In this document: positions 7,443 through 15,554 of the stretch, piece by piece
Position numbering within the stretch: the first letter of the stretch is position 1
How the letters are laid out: every line of letters starts with the position of its first letter
Assembly (NCBI GenBank): GCA_016218905.1
Contig: JACRCS010000271.1
Location: forward strand, 1-32,649
Length of the DNA stretch: 32,649 nucleotides
Reading direction: 5' to 3'
DNA from: Deltaproteobacteria bacterium
GTDB lineage: Bacteria; Desulfobacterota_C; Deferrisomatia; Deferrisomatales; JACRMM01
The notes under the pieces: model-generated
What the model saw: only the letters and a program-made list of their open reading frames with translations
Told to the model about the DNA's origin: nothing
The model's database searches: none
Program-made: the position numbers and the translations under genes

Positions 7443-9557
7443 CTAGAGCGCGAGGGAGAGAGAGCTCTCCACGTTCCAAGTGCTCGTCTCGGCGCTCACG
7501 TAGTTCGCCAGCGTCTGTAGAATGAGCCTTCGGCTGATGTCCCAGCTCCCCGTGAGCCCGAAGCGGTCGCTCTTCCGGATACCCTGGCTATGATCGTACT
7601 GGAACGAGAGCGTCGTCTTCTCGGTGCGCAGCAAGGCCAGGTTCGTCGTGAACAGAAGCGAGTCCGGCACCTCCCGATCGGTCCAGTCCCTGGCCAGGGT
7701 CAGCCGCATGGAGAGGAGGTCCGTGGGGCGATAGCCCAGGCTCAGGGTCGAGCTGACGGTGGTGGACTCGGCGCGGTCGTAAGTCGTCGTCAGGTCGCCG
7801 GTCAGCTTGGGGGTAAGCCTCGCGTTCAGCGTGAGCCGGGTGCTCAGCACGTCCGTGGTGAGGGTCGTGGAGTCGGGCTGCTCTCGGCTCGTGGTCCGGT
7901 ACGAAGCGTCGAAAGCGGCCGTGAGGTCCGGATAGATCCGGGCGCTGGTCACGAGGCTGTACCGATCGCTCGTCGACGTCCTGCGCGCGTCGGAGAACTC
8001 GTCACTTCGGGTCGCTCCCAGACTCACGGCCATTCTCGAAAGGGGGTAGGTCAGCACGGTGACCGAATAGGTGCGGCTGATGGCCTCCGGCGTTCCCTCC
8101 GCCACCTGCCGGCTCTCGCTGAACGCCACGGAAGGCTCCAGGGCGGGACTCGGAGACCAGCGGACGTTGCCGCTCACGGTCCGCCGGACCGCCGCCCCGG
8201 AGAGCTCGCTGTCAGTCCTCTCCAGGGCTGCCGCGGAGGACGCTGTCAGGGTCGGAGTTATCCGGACCTTCATGCTCACGTTCGTCAGATAGCTTCGCTG
8301 GACGTCGGACTCGTCCGCGCTCAGGAGCCGGATCGCCTGCAGCTCCGTGATCTCCAGCGGGACCAGCGCCGCGGGCGAGACCGTCACGACGAGCATGAGG
8401 TCTTGCTCCGGTGTGCCGACGGGAAACTCGAAGCGGCTCTCGACGCGATTCACGACAGGAATGACAGTCCCGATCAGGACCCAGTCGCCCACCCCTCGTT
8501 TGCGGTAAAGGTCCCACGTCAGCTGGCCCTCTGTCAACGAATCCAGCCGCCGAACATAGACGTCGAGGCGATCGACCTGCTGCTGAAAAGGGAAGTGGAT
8601 CCCCAGATGCCCCCTTCCCCCGGGTACGATCGTAAGCGTCGCGGGAGCGTCCGCCGTCTTTCTTCCATCGCCCAGGGCGTCGTTATTGGTCATGACGACC
8701 GTTGTCGGGTCGGGGAAGGGCGTGGCGGCGGTGGGCGGGGGCAGCGGAGCGAGGGAAAGCGTGGCTCCCTCCAGAGGGCGCTCGAAGGCATCGGCGGCCA
8801 GATCGCCCACCGAGAAGTGGGAGGTGCGCTGTTGAAACTGCTGAGACAGGGTCAGGGCGATCCGATTCTGCCAGAACTTTCCTCCGGTCTCCAGCCGGGC
8901 GAAGTGGCTGTCCCCGACGTTGCGACTTCCGCTCTCCAGGTCGTCGAACTGCGAGTGCGAGTAATCGTAGTAGAGCTTCGCGAGCTTCACGTCCCAGTCA
9001 AAGCCCGCTCCGTACCGCGTTTCCCGCTCGACGGCCTGGCCGTCGCTCACCTCGGAGGTCACACCGTAGTGGGATCGCAGGCTCGGCCAGAACGGCTGCT
9101 GCCATGCGCTCGCGAGGGTCGCCTCCCAGGCGCGAGTCGCGCTCCTCACCCCCCCGGAGGACCGGCGCTCCGTGTCCGTTCCGAAGAGCGCACCGCGGAA
9201 GATGTCGTTCGCCACCGAGAGCGTCCCGGAAGGCGTGAGCTGCTCGGCGGTCTGTGAACTCCCGTCCGCCAGTCGGCTCTGGCTCCGGCCGTAGGTCACG
9301 TCGCCTCGAAGGGAGATCGCGTTCGTGGGCTGGAACAGGAAGTCGGGACCGGCGCCGAGCGTGTACCGCTCCTCGAGGGATGTCGTGGTCTCGGTGCCCG
9401 TCCCGCCCGATGCGCGGTAGAGCCACAGGGCGCCAAAGTTCACGGCGAATGCCGGCGTCCCGCCCAGCACGAGAAGGACGGGCGAGAGGACCAGGACTCC
9501 TCTGCCGACGGTTGAGAGCATTGCTTTGGCCGGTCTCCTGGAAGCGGAAGCGCCCAT
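7443..9557 (-). CDS. Putative outer-membrane beta-barrel protein (porin of a cytochrome conduit?)
   Basis: The protein has 704 residues and a signal peptide ending 'LLVLGGTPAFA'. Nearly the whole length after about residue 100 alternates polar and hydrophobic residues in the manner of transmembrane beta-strands, for example 'LTLNARLTPKLTGDLTTTYDRAESTTVSSTLSLGYRPTDLLSMRLTLARDWTD' and a C-terminal 'WNVESSLSLAL'. It is rich in Ser, Thr and Arg and lacks cysteine-based haem sites. A discoidin/jelly-roll-like insert around residues 270-400 ('GGRGHLGIHFPFQQQVDRLDVYVRRL') may be a separate soluble domain. It heads the operon that ends in the multihaem cytochromes, so a porin partner is the simplest reading, though it does not resemble MtrB/PioB. 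The start is ambiguous: ATG 9557 or ATG 9521, the latter giving a standard 26-residue signal peptide. Confidence 0.72.
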   Translation of the reverse strand: MGASASRRPAKAMLSTVGRGVLVLSPVLLVLGGTPAFAVNFGALWLYRASGGTGTETTTSLEERYTLGAGPDFLFQPTNAISLRGDVTYGRSQSRLADGSSQTAEQLTPSGTLSVANDIFRGALFGTDTERRSSGGVRSATRAWEATLASAWQQPFWPSLRSHYGVTSEVSDGQAVERETRYGAGFDWDVKLAKLYYDYSHSQFDDLESGSRNVGDSHFARLETGGKFWQNRIALTLSQQFQQRTSHFSVGDLAADAFERPLEGATLSLAPLPPPTAATPFPDPTTVVMTNNDALGDGRKTADAPATLTIVPGGRGHLGIHFPFQQQVDRLDVYVRRLDSLTEGQLTWDLYRKRGVGDWVLIGTVIPVVNRVESRFEFPVGTPEQDLMLVVTVSPAALVPLEITELQAIRLLSADESDVQRSYLTNVSMKVRITPTLTASSAAALERTDSELSGAAVRRTVSGNVRWSPSPALEPSVAFSESRQVAEGTPEAISRTYSVTVLTYPLSRMAVSLGATRSDEFSDARRTSTSDRYSLVTSARIYPDLTAAFDASYRTTSREQPDSTTLTTDVLSTRLTLNARLTPKLTGDLTTTYDRAESTTVSSTLSLGYRPTDLLSMRLTLARDWTDREVPDSLLFTTNLALLRTEKTTLSFQYDHSQGIRKSDRFGLTGSWDISRRLILQTLANYVSAETSTWNVESSLSLAL

Positions 9558-9659
9558 TCCTCGTTCCGGTGCGTTCGGCCCGCATCATAGGCGGAACCCT
9601 TGCCCTGCTCAAGAAGGATTCCTAAGTAATTTCATGCGCGTACAATCAAAACACCTTCT

Positions 9660-9702
9660 CAAAAAAAGATCGGCAGCCGCAGCCTGGCTGCGAACTGCCG
9701 AT
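9660..9702 (-). terminator. Rho-independent terminator after the OmcS-like gene
   Basis: Read on the minus strand, the arms atcggcag and ctgccgat enclose an inner cgcagc/gctgcg stem and are followed directly by seven T residues (9667-9661). It separates the OmcS-like gene from the beta-barrel operon, which therefore should have its own promoter in 9558-9660. I see no convincing sigma-54 or sigma-70 site in that stretch. Confidence 0.85.
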
Positions 9703-9823
9703 GCAAGGGATCAGCCCCCCGGGATCTCACCGGCAGGTTCTCCGGAGAACCCAACGTGTGCCCGTTTCTTCTCTCTTGCCCGGCTCATCGGGGCCGCCCT
9801 TTTCTTGCTCGCCCCCGAAGAGC

Positions 9824-9860
9824 GCTGCTCCCCGGCGCGCCTGGCGCACCGGGGAGCAGC
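9824..9860 (-). terminator. Strong hairpin downstream of the OmcS-like gene
   Basis: A 12-base inverted repeat (gctgctccccgg / ccggggagcagc) lies about 60 bases after the cytochrome stop. No T-tract follows on the minus strand, so it is more likely an mRNA-stabilising 3' hairpin than a terminator by itself; the true terminator is at 9660-9702. The remainder of the 9558-9923 gap holds no gene that I can support. Confidence 0.55.
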
Positions 9861-9923
9861 GGGTCCATCACTTTCCGTCAGGCGAGAGTCACGTTCTCTT
9901 CGCGACCTCCGCCCAGGTGCTTA

Positions 9924-11279
9924 CTACCGGTTCTGCGGCAGCACGCCCTTGACGGTGTGGCAGGCCTGGCAGAAGCCGGCGGCCTTGGCAGCGGCGACGT
10001 TCGCGTAGCCGCCGGCGGTCATCGCGGTGTAGTCGCCGCGCAGCATGTAGTCGTACTGGGTGGCGTGGGCCGCGTGGCAGGAGAGGCACATGACCATGTC
10101 CGTGCCGGGGTTGACCGTCGCGCTCGCCGAAGTGGCGACGGCGGGGCGGGCGACCGGGGCCGAGACGTCGTAGCTCGTGTAGCCGGCGTACTCGCTGGTG
10201 TTCGGGATCACCCAGTCAGACGGGTGGCGGAGGAAGGCGCCGCTGGTCCCGTTCAAGTCTCCCGTGCCGGCCGAGTGGAAGACGCCGTGGCAGGTGGCGC
10301 AGAAGCCGCTCATGTCGTTGCCGGGCACCTTCATGGTGGAGGTGAAGCTCGCGCGGGAGCTAAGGCCGCCGGTCGTGTTGCCCTCGATGTGGCAGTCGCC
10401 GCAGCTTCCGCCCGACACCCCTGCCGAGATGTCGCCCGCACCGATCACATTGGCCTGGGTAGCGAAGTACTCATTGTGGCTGGAGGCGTTCACGTTCTGC
10501 CAGCGGTCGGTCTCGTTTCCGTAGGCCTTAAGGCCGGGGATCATGCGGTAGCCGGCGGCGACCTTCGCGCCGTTGTGCGCGGCCTCGACCGTGTAGCCGG
10601 CGTCGGTCTTCGCGCCGTCGAAGCTGGCGTGGTGGGCGCCGCTGACGGCGGCGATGCCCGTGCGCCGCACGCCCTGGAAGGTGTTGGGGGTGCTGGTGTT
10701 GCCGTCCCAGTCGCCCGTGCTGCCGCTCAGGACCTGGGAGCGGGTGCCGTGGCAGCCGCGGGCGCCGGCGCAGGTGAAGGCGTTGAAGGCGGTCGTGCTT
10801 CCGGTCGTGGTGAACACGCCGGCAGTTTCACCATGGTAGTGGGCCTTCGCGTTGCCCGGAGGAGACCCGAAGACCGTGGAGGTGCCCTCTCTCTGCGTCG
10901 CGTTGGTGTTGTCGGCGGGCGTGATGTCGATGACGTTGTGGCCCTTGCGCTGGCTCGTGGTGGAGTAGGCGAAGTTACCGCCGGCGAGCATGTCGGAGCC
11001 GGCGCTGTGCGAGACCTGCGGGACGACGCTGCCGCCGCCCAGGGTCCAGAGCTTGCCGCCGGCCGACGGGTTCGCGTGGCAGGCGATGCAGTCGTACTTC
11101 AGGAGGTTCTGGACCGGCGTCACCGTGGTGGTCGCGCTCGTACCGATCTTGGCGACCGGCAGGCCCTTCTCGCTGTTGTGCATCGTGTGACAGTCGACGC
11201 AGTCGCCGACGATACCCTGGGCCGCGAAGGCGGCCGCGGGGAGCAGCAGAGCTGCAAGGGCGATCGTGATCTTCCTCAT
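9924..11279 (-). CDS. OmcS/OmcE-like extracellular multihaem cytochrome (nanowire-type candidate)
   Basis: The precursor has 451 residues with signal peptide MRKITIALAALLLPAAAFA. It carries six CxxCH motifs at C27, C64, C293, C327, C398 and C437, plus a CX5CH at C170-H177 (CAGARGCH). Several blocks resemble Geobacter OmcS as I remember it: 'CVDCHTMHNS' near the N-terminus, 'RKGHNV', 'CATCHGVFHSAGTG...FLRHP' and 'CLSCHAAHATQYDYMLRGDY'. The length is close to OmcS. OmcS and OmcE polymerise into extracellular haem filaments; filament formation here is an inference. The ATG at 11279 follows GGAGG by five bases. Expression looks controlled on two levels: a sigma-54 promoter (about 11534-11551) and a GEMM-I riboswitch (11309-11389) in the leader. 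It is probably monocistronic, ending at the terminator at 9660-9702. Confidence 0.87.
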   Translation of the reverse strand: MRKITIALAALLLPAAAFAAQGIVGDCVDCHTMHNSEKGLPVAKIGTSATTTVTPVQNLLKYDCIACHANPSAGGKLWTLGGGSVVPQVSHSAGSDMLAGGNFAYSTTSQRKGHNVIDITPADNTNATQREGTSTVFGSPPGNAKAHYHGETAGVFTTTGSTTAFNAFTCAGARGCHGTRSQVLSGSTGDWDGNTSTPNTFQGVRRTGIAAVSGAHHASFDGAKTDAGYTVEAAHNGAKVAAGYRMIPGLKAYGNETDRWQNVNASSHNEYFATQANVIGAGDISAGVSGGSCGDCHIEGNTTGGLSSRASFTSTMKVPGNDMSGFCATCHGVFHSAGTGDLNGTSGAFLRHPSDWVIPNTSEYAGYTSYDVSAPVARPAVATSASATVNPGTDMVMCLSCHAAHATQYDYMLRGDYTAMTAGGYANVAAAKAAGFCQACHTVKGVLPQNR

Positions 11280-11308
11280 CTCATCCTCCAAACTTCATGT
11301 TGGTTGGT

Positions 11309-11389
11309 TCCTCCGGCAGCCCGGCCGTCTGCGTGAGACCCGTGGGCTTTGTGTCCCCGCCTCGCGGCGGGTTTACTCTTTTCAGAGGA
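11309..11389 (-). promoter_or_regulatory. GEMM-I riboswitch, predicted cGAMP-specific (GEMM-Ib)
   Basis: On the minus strand the leader reads AAGAGUAAACC, a GC stem closed by a GCGA tetraloop, then GGGACACAAAGCCCACGGG, then GACGGCCGGGCUGCC. These are the conserved blocks of the GEMM-I aptamer. A 7-bp P1 closes it (UCCUCUG at 11389-11383 with CGGAGGA at 11315-11309). At the position equal to G20 of the Vibrio Vc2 aptamer (GGGCAAACC) this RNA has A (GAGUAAACC), the change known to convert c-di-GMP recognition to 3',3'-cGAMP in Geobacter. The 5' strand of P1 with its flank (11392-11384) can instead pair over 9 bp with the Shine-Dalgarno region (11289-11281). Ligand-stabilised P1 should therefore free the ribosome site, an ON switch. 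Confidence 0.9.
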
Positions 11390-11533
11390 TGATCTGAGTC
11401 TTCCATGACTGGTCTTTTCCCTTGGGACTGCTTCCGTGCACTGCTTTCTGTCCCCGCCACCTCCTTCCCCGGTTCCCCACGGGCTCGCTATGGTTCTCGC
11501 GGTGATCTTCCGCTTGGTGGTCGCCAGTTGTTT

Positions 11534-11551
11534 AAGCATCGAGCGTGCCAG
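11534..11551 (-). promoter_or_regulatory. Sigma-54 promoter for the OmcS-like gene
   Basis: On the minus strand the sequence is TGGCACGCTCGATGCTT. The -24 GG and -12 GC are ten bases apart, as required, and TGGCACG is the full -24 consensus. Transcription would start near 11525, giving a leader of roughly 245 bases that contains the riboswitch. The rest of the 11280-11933 gap shows no supported gene. Confidence 0.75.
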
Positions 11552-11933
11552 CCACGTGAAAATTCGTATTTGCGGGCAACGACGCGGATTTCTGGGCCGA
11601 ACCGTCCGGCAAGGGTGGGAGCCTCCTGGTGAAATCCCCAACTCCTGGGGCCCTCACCAAGCGGCCAAAAAGGCCTCGGAGAACGGCCGGGCCTCGCATT
11701 TCCTCAGCTGACGCACGCTGAGCGGCCGACGGGGCCCTGGGAAGCGGATATTGGTGTTTTCACCAGCCTCCCCAGCCCTTCCACCAGACCGTCGATCCCT
11801 CCTGCGGGCACTTTTCGGAGGCACAGCGAAGAATGGAGCGCACCGGTTCGTCTGGGGAGGGAGCCGTCGCCGGACCGGTCTGGCTTTTGCAGCGGGAGCG
11901 TGGACCGCAAAACCTGCCACCCAACGGGGACTC

Positions 11934-12314
11934 ATGGATAAGAGTCGCATCCTCGTCGTGGACGACGAATCTCTGATTCAGTACGCGCTTGGCCATGCCT
12001 TGCGGAGCGACGGCTTCGAGGTGAATACGGTGGGGTCTGCCGAAGAGGCCCTGTCCGAGCTCCAGAGCGAACGTTACGAGCTCTGTTTCCTGGACAGAGG
12101 GCTCCCCGGGCTGGATGGGCTGCAGGCCCTCCAGCACGTGAAGGCTGCTTGGCCGGGGATCAAGGTCATCTTCATGACCGGGGGGCGGCTCACCGCGGAC
12201 GAAGAGAAGCTGATCGAGCAGTGGGCGGACCAATTCATCGAGAAGCCGTTCGACCTCCAGAAGATCAAGACGATGGTCGAGGAAATGATCCGCGAAAAGG
12301 GTCTCGGAACCTAA
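11934..12314 (+). CDS. Single-domain response regulator (receiver only)
   Basis: The 126-residue protein is a CheY-like receiver with no output domain. It has the acidic pair D10-D11 (ILVVDDES), phospho-acceptor D54 (CFLDRGLPGLDG), T82 (IFMTGG) and K104 (FIEKPFD), so all the catalytic residues are present. The 'GLPG' after the aspartate matches typical 'LPGMDG' loops. It lies alone on the plus strand, convergent with the six-haem cytochrome and divergent from the OmcS-like gene. The ATG at 11934 is preceded by a weak GGGGA; the frame extends 61 codons upstream, but this part is not receiver-like. It may relay phosphate in a phosphorelay or bind a partner protein; the cognate kinase is not obvious. 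Confidence 0.9.
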   Translation: MDKSRILVVDDESLIQYALGHALRSDGFEVNTVGSAEEALSELQSERYELCFLDRGLPGLDGLQALQHVKAAWPGIKVIFMTGGRLTADEEKLIEQWADQFIEKPFDLQKIKTMVEEMIREKGLGT

Positions 12315-12418
12315 ACCGCAGGGGAGTCCGCTGCGGAGGAGTGGGGCACTCCCCACCCTGAAGTAAAGACGGCTCGCAAAGGGGGGAATGCCGCCCGGTT
12401 GGGGTGGCCGACGAGAAA

Positions 12419-12443
12419 GGGCCTGCAGTCGATCTGCAGGCCC
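12419..12443. terminator. Bidirectional terminator between convergent genes
   Basis: A perfect 10-bp inverted repeat (gggcctgcag / ctgcaggccc) with a 5-base loop sits between the convergent response regulator and six-haem cytochrome genes. It is followed by TCCTTTTC on the plus strand and TTTCTC on the minus strand. It plausibly ends both transcripts, although neither T-tract is long. Confidence 0.75.
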
Positions 12444-12461
12444 TCCTTTTCACGGGATGAC

Positions 12462-13844
12462 TCAGTAGTGCAGCGGGACGACCACACCGGCTGTCGGAAC
12501 AGACACACCGGGGAAGGCGCTCTGGTCGTATCCGTACAGATCCGACCACCAGTCGATCACCACCTGATAAGGCGTCGGCCCGGCGATGACCGAAACGTCG
12601 TTGACGCCGCTCCACCCCGGACATTCGGAAAAGCCCGATGCCACGACTGGACCGTTGGAGTCGCCTCTGCGGATCGTCCAAGCGGCGGCGGCACCCGGAT
12701 CATCGGGGCAGGGAGATCCGGAGGTGTCGCTATCGCCCCAGATCAGGCGGATGGTGCCGGGCGCGGAGCCGTTTGTCACGCTGAACCTCACGGACTGCAT
12801 GAGCTCGACGTTACCCGACCAGTCTTCCGACCAGTAGTAGAGTGTGTACACAACCGTCTCGTTGGTTGCAGGAATCACGACCTTCGTTCCTGCGTAGATG
12901 GGACCGGTGTTGATTCGGTAGTAAGTCTTCTTCACCCCCAAGGTACTGGCGTCGGTCGCAGTCAGAGTGATCTCCGCCGTCTGTGCGTACGTCGTCTGAG
13001 CGTTCGAAGTGGTCGTCGGCGGTGTGGTGTCCTGCGTAATGCTGAATATCACCGTATGGGAAGCCTCGGTATTGCCGAACTGGTCCTTTGACCAGTACTC
13101 GAGTGTGTGGGAACCAGGAGTACTCACGAAGAGGTCCTTACCTGCGGCCTTCACCGTAGTGCCGTCGAGCCGGTAGAACGTCCTTCCCAGGCCCACCTTC
13201 CCGCTGTCGGTAATTTTGAAGTCAATCAGGGCCGGGCCGACGTACCCGCCCAGAACGTCCGTCGTCGTAACCGGCGGCGTCACGTCCCCGGGCAGGGGCG
13301 CTGCGTGGCAGTTCAGGCAGTTGGACTGCGTGACCACCCAATTACTGCCGTGGCAGCGCGAGCAGTCGTTAGCTGGATCGTAAGCATCCTCGAAGGGCAG
13401 ATGCGACGTGATGGACCTCGTGTGATAGGAGACGTGGCACCCTCCCTGCTGGCAGCCCCTGCCCCAGATCCCGAGGGTGTTGTACGGGCTCGGATGGCAG
13501 GTCGCGCAATCCCCGCCGTGAATCGTGGGAAGATCCGTGTTGTGGCAGGTCGTGCACGCGACCGTGACCGCGAAGTAGGGCTTTGAGCCGACCCACCCGG
13601 CATCGTCGTGACCGTCGTCCGCGAAGAGGGTCACCGGTCCGGGGCTCGGCGCCGCGCCGTGATTGAAGTTCCCGTGGACCGTCTCGACGTCGCCGTGGCA
13701 GCCGATGCACGGGTTTTCGGGGCATTCCTGAGCCGCGACCGGTGAGGCCCCCCAGAGGGCGACGAGCAGTAGAGCCGTCAGCACGGCCAGGAGAGCAGAG
13801 GAGACTTCCCGGATCTTGCCGCGATGAACCTTCGTCGATTCCAT
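12462..13844 (-). CDS. Six-haem c-type cytochrome with OmpL47/Ig-like repeats
   Basis: The 460-residue protein has a signal peptide (VSSALLAVLTALLLVALWGASPVAA). The N-terminal 150 mature residues hold CIGCH (C46), CTTCH (C97), CATCH (C113), CQQGGCH (C131, a CX4CH site as in some cytochromes c3), CSRCH (C161) and CLNCH (C176). From about residue 190 there are two repeats of the type 'TPPVTTTD...FKITDSGKVGLGRTFYRLDGT...HTLEYWSKDQFGNTE', which is the OmpL47/chitobiase-like Ig repeat. A third beta domain with Pro/Cys-rich 'CPDDPGAAAAWTIRRGDSNG' follows. The start ATG at 13844 is set by AGGAGG six bases upstream. Such Ig-tailed cytochromes are usually secreted or surface-exposed; the repeats may bind matrix, polysaccharide or other surface proteins. 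A sigma-54 promoter precedes it. Confidence 0.88.
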   Translation of the reverse strand: MESTKVHRGKIREVSSALLAVLTALLLVALWGASPVAAQECPENPCIGCHGDVETVHGNFNHGAAPSPGPVTLFADDGHDDAGWVGSKPYFAVTVACTTCHNTDLPTIHGGDCATCHPSPYNTLGIWGRGCQQGGCHVSYHTRSITSHLPFEDAYDPANDCSRCHGSNWVVTQSNCLNCHAAPLPGDVTPPVTTTDVLGGYVGPALIDFKITDSGKVGLGRTFYRLDGTTVKAAGKDLFVSTPGSHTLEYWSKDQFGNTEASHTVIFSITQDTTPPTTTSNAQTTYAQTAEITLTATDASTLGVKKTYYRINTGPIYAGTKVVIPATNETVVYTLYYWSEDWSGNVELMQSVRFSVTNGSAPGTIRLIWGDSDTSGSPCPDDPGAAAAWTIRRGDSNGPVVASGFSECPGWSGVNDVSVIAGPTPYQVVIDWWSDLYGYDQSAFPGVSVPTAGVVVPLHY

Positions 13845-13915
13845 CTTCTTCCTCCTGAAACTCTCCAAACGGTCATGGCCCCCGTTGCTCGGGCAGTCTC
13901 ACCCTCCCCCTTTCA

Positions 13916-13932
13916 CGCAAACCCCATGCCAC
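13916..13932 (-). promoter_or_regulatory. Sigma-54 promoter for the six-haem cytochrome
   Basis: The minus strand reads TGGCATGGGGTTTGCGT, with GG and GC ten bases apart and both half-sites close to TGGCAC/TTGC. The predicted start is about 60 bases before the ATG. It matches the presence of an NtrC-type activator whose gene ends about 200 bases upstream. Confidence 0.75.
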
Positions 13933-14126
13933 AATCAGTGGCGAGGTGACGGCCGAAGCGGTCCCTAACAGGCTGCGCCCACCTCTGCCGACGCCGACTT
14001 CTGTAGCAGAGGAAGGGGGGGCTGTAAAGGATTTGTACTACAGTTTTGTGGGGGGGTGAACGGACCGGTAAGCTTTGGAGGAGAGGTGGGCTGATGAGGC
14101 GAAGCGGACCGGATTCGCCCGCCGCG

Positions 14127-15548
<1,422 letters not shown>

Positions 15549-15554
15549 CAGCCT

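Noticed and set aside
7590..9257. 555-codon plus-strand ORF over the beta-barrel gene
   Set aside because: Low-complexity Arg/Gly/Val product antisense to a well-formed exported protein; a GC-content shadow. The same holds for the long plus-strand ORFs over the NtrC, kinase and isomerase genes.
9756..11336. 526-codon plus-strand ORF over the OmcS-like gene
   Set aside because: Ala/Val/Gly-rich shadow; it also runs across the riboswitch and has no recognisable domain.
13900..14126. Search for a second GEMM riboswitch in the leader of the six-haem cytochrome
   Set aside because: No AAACC / CAAAGCC / GCCGGG blocks are present on the minus strand of this gap.
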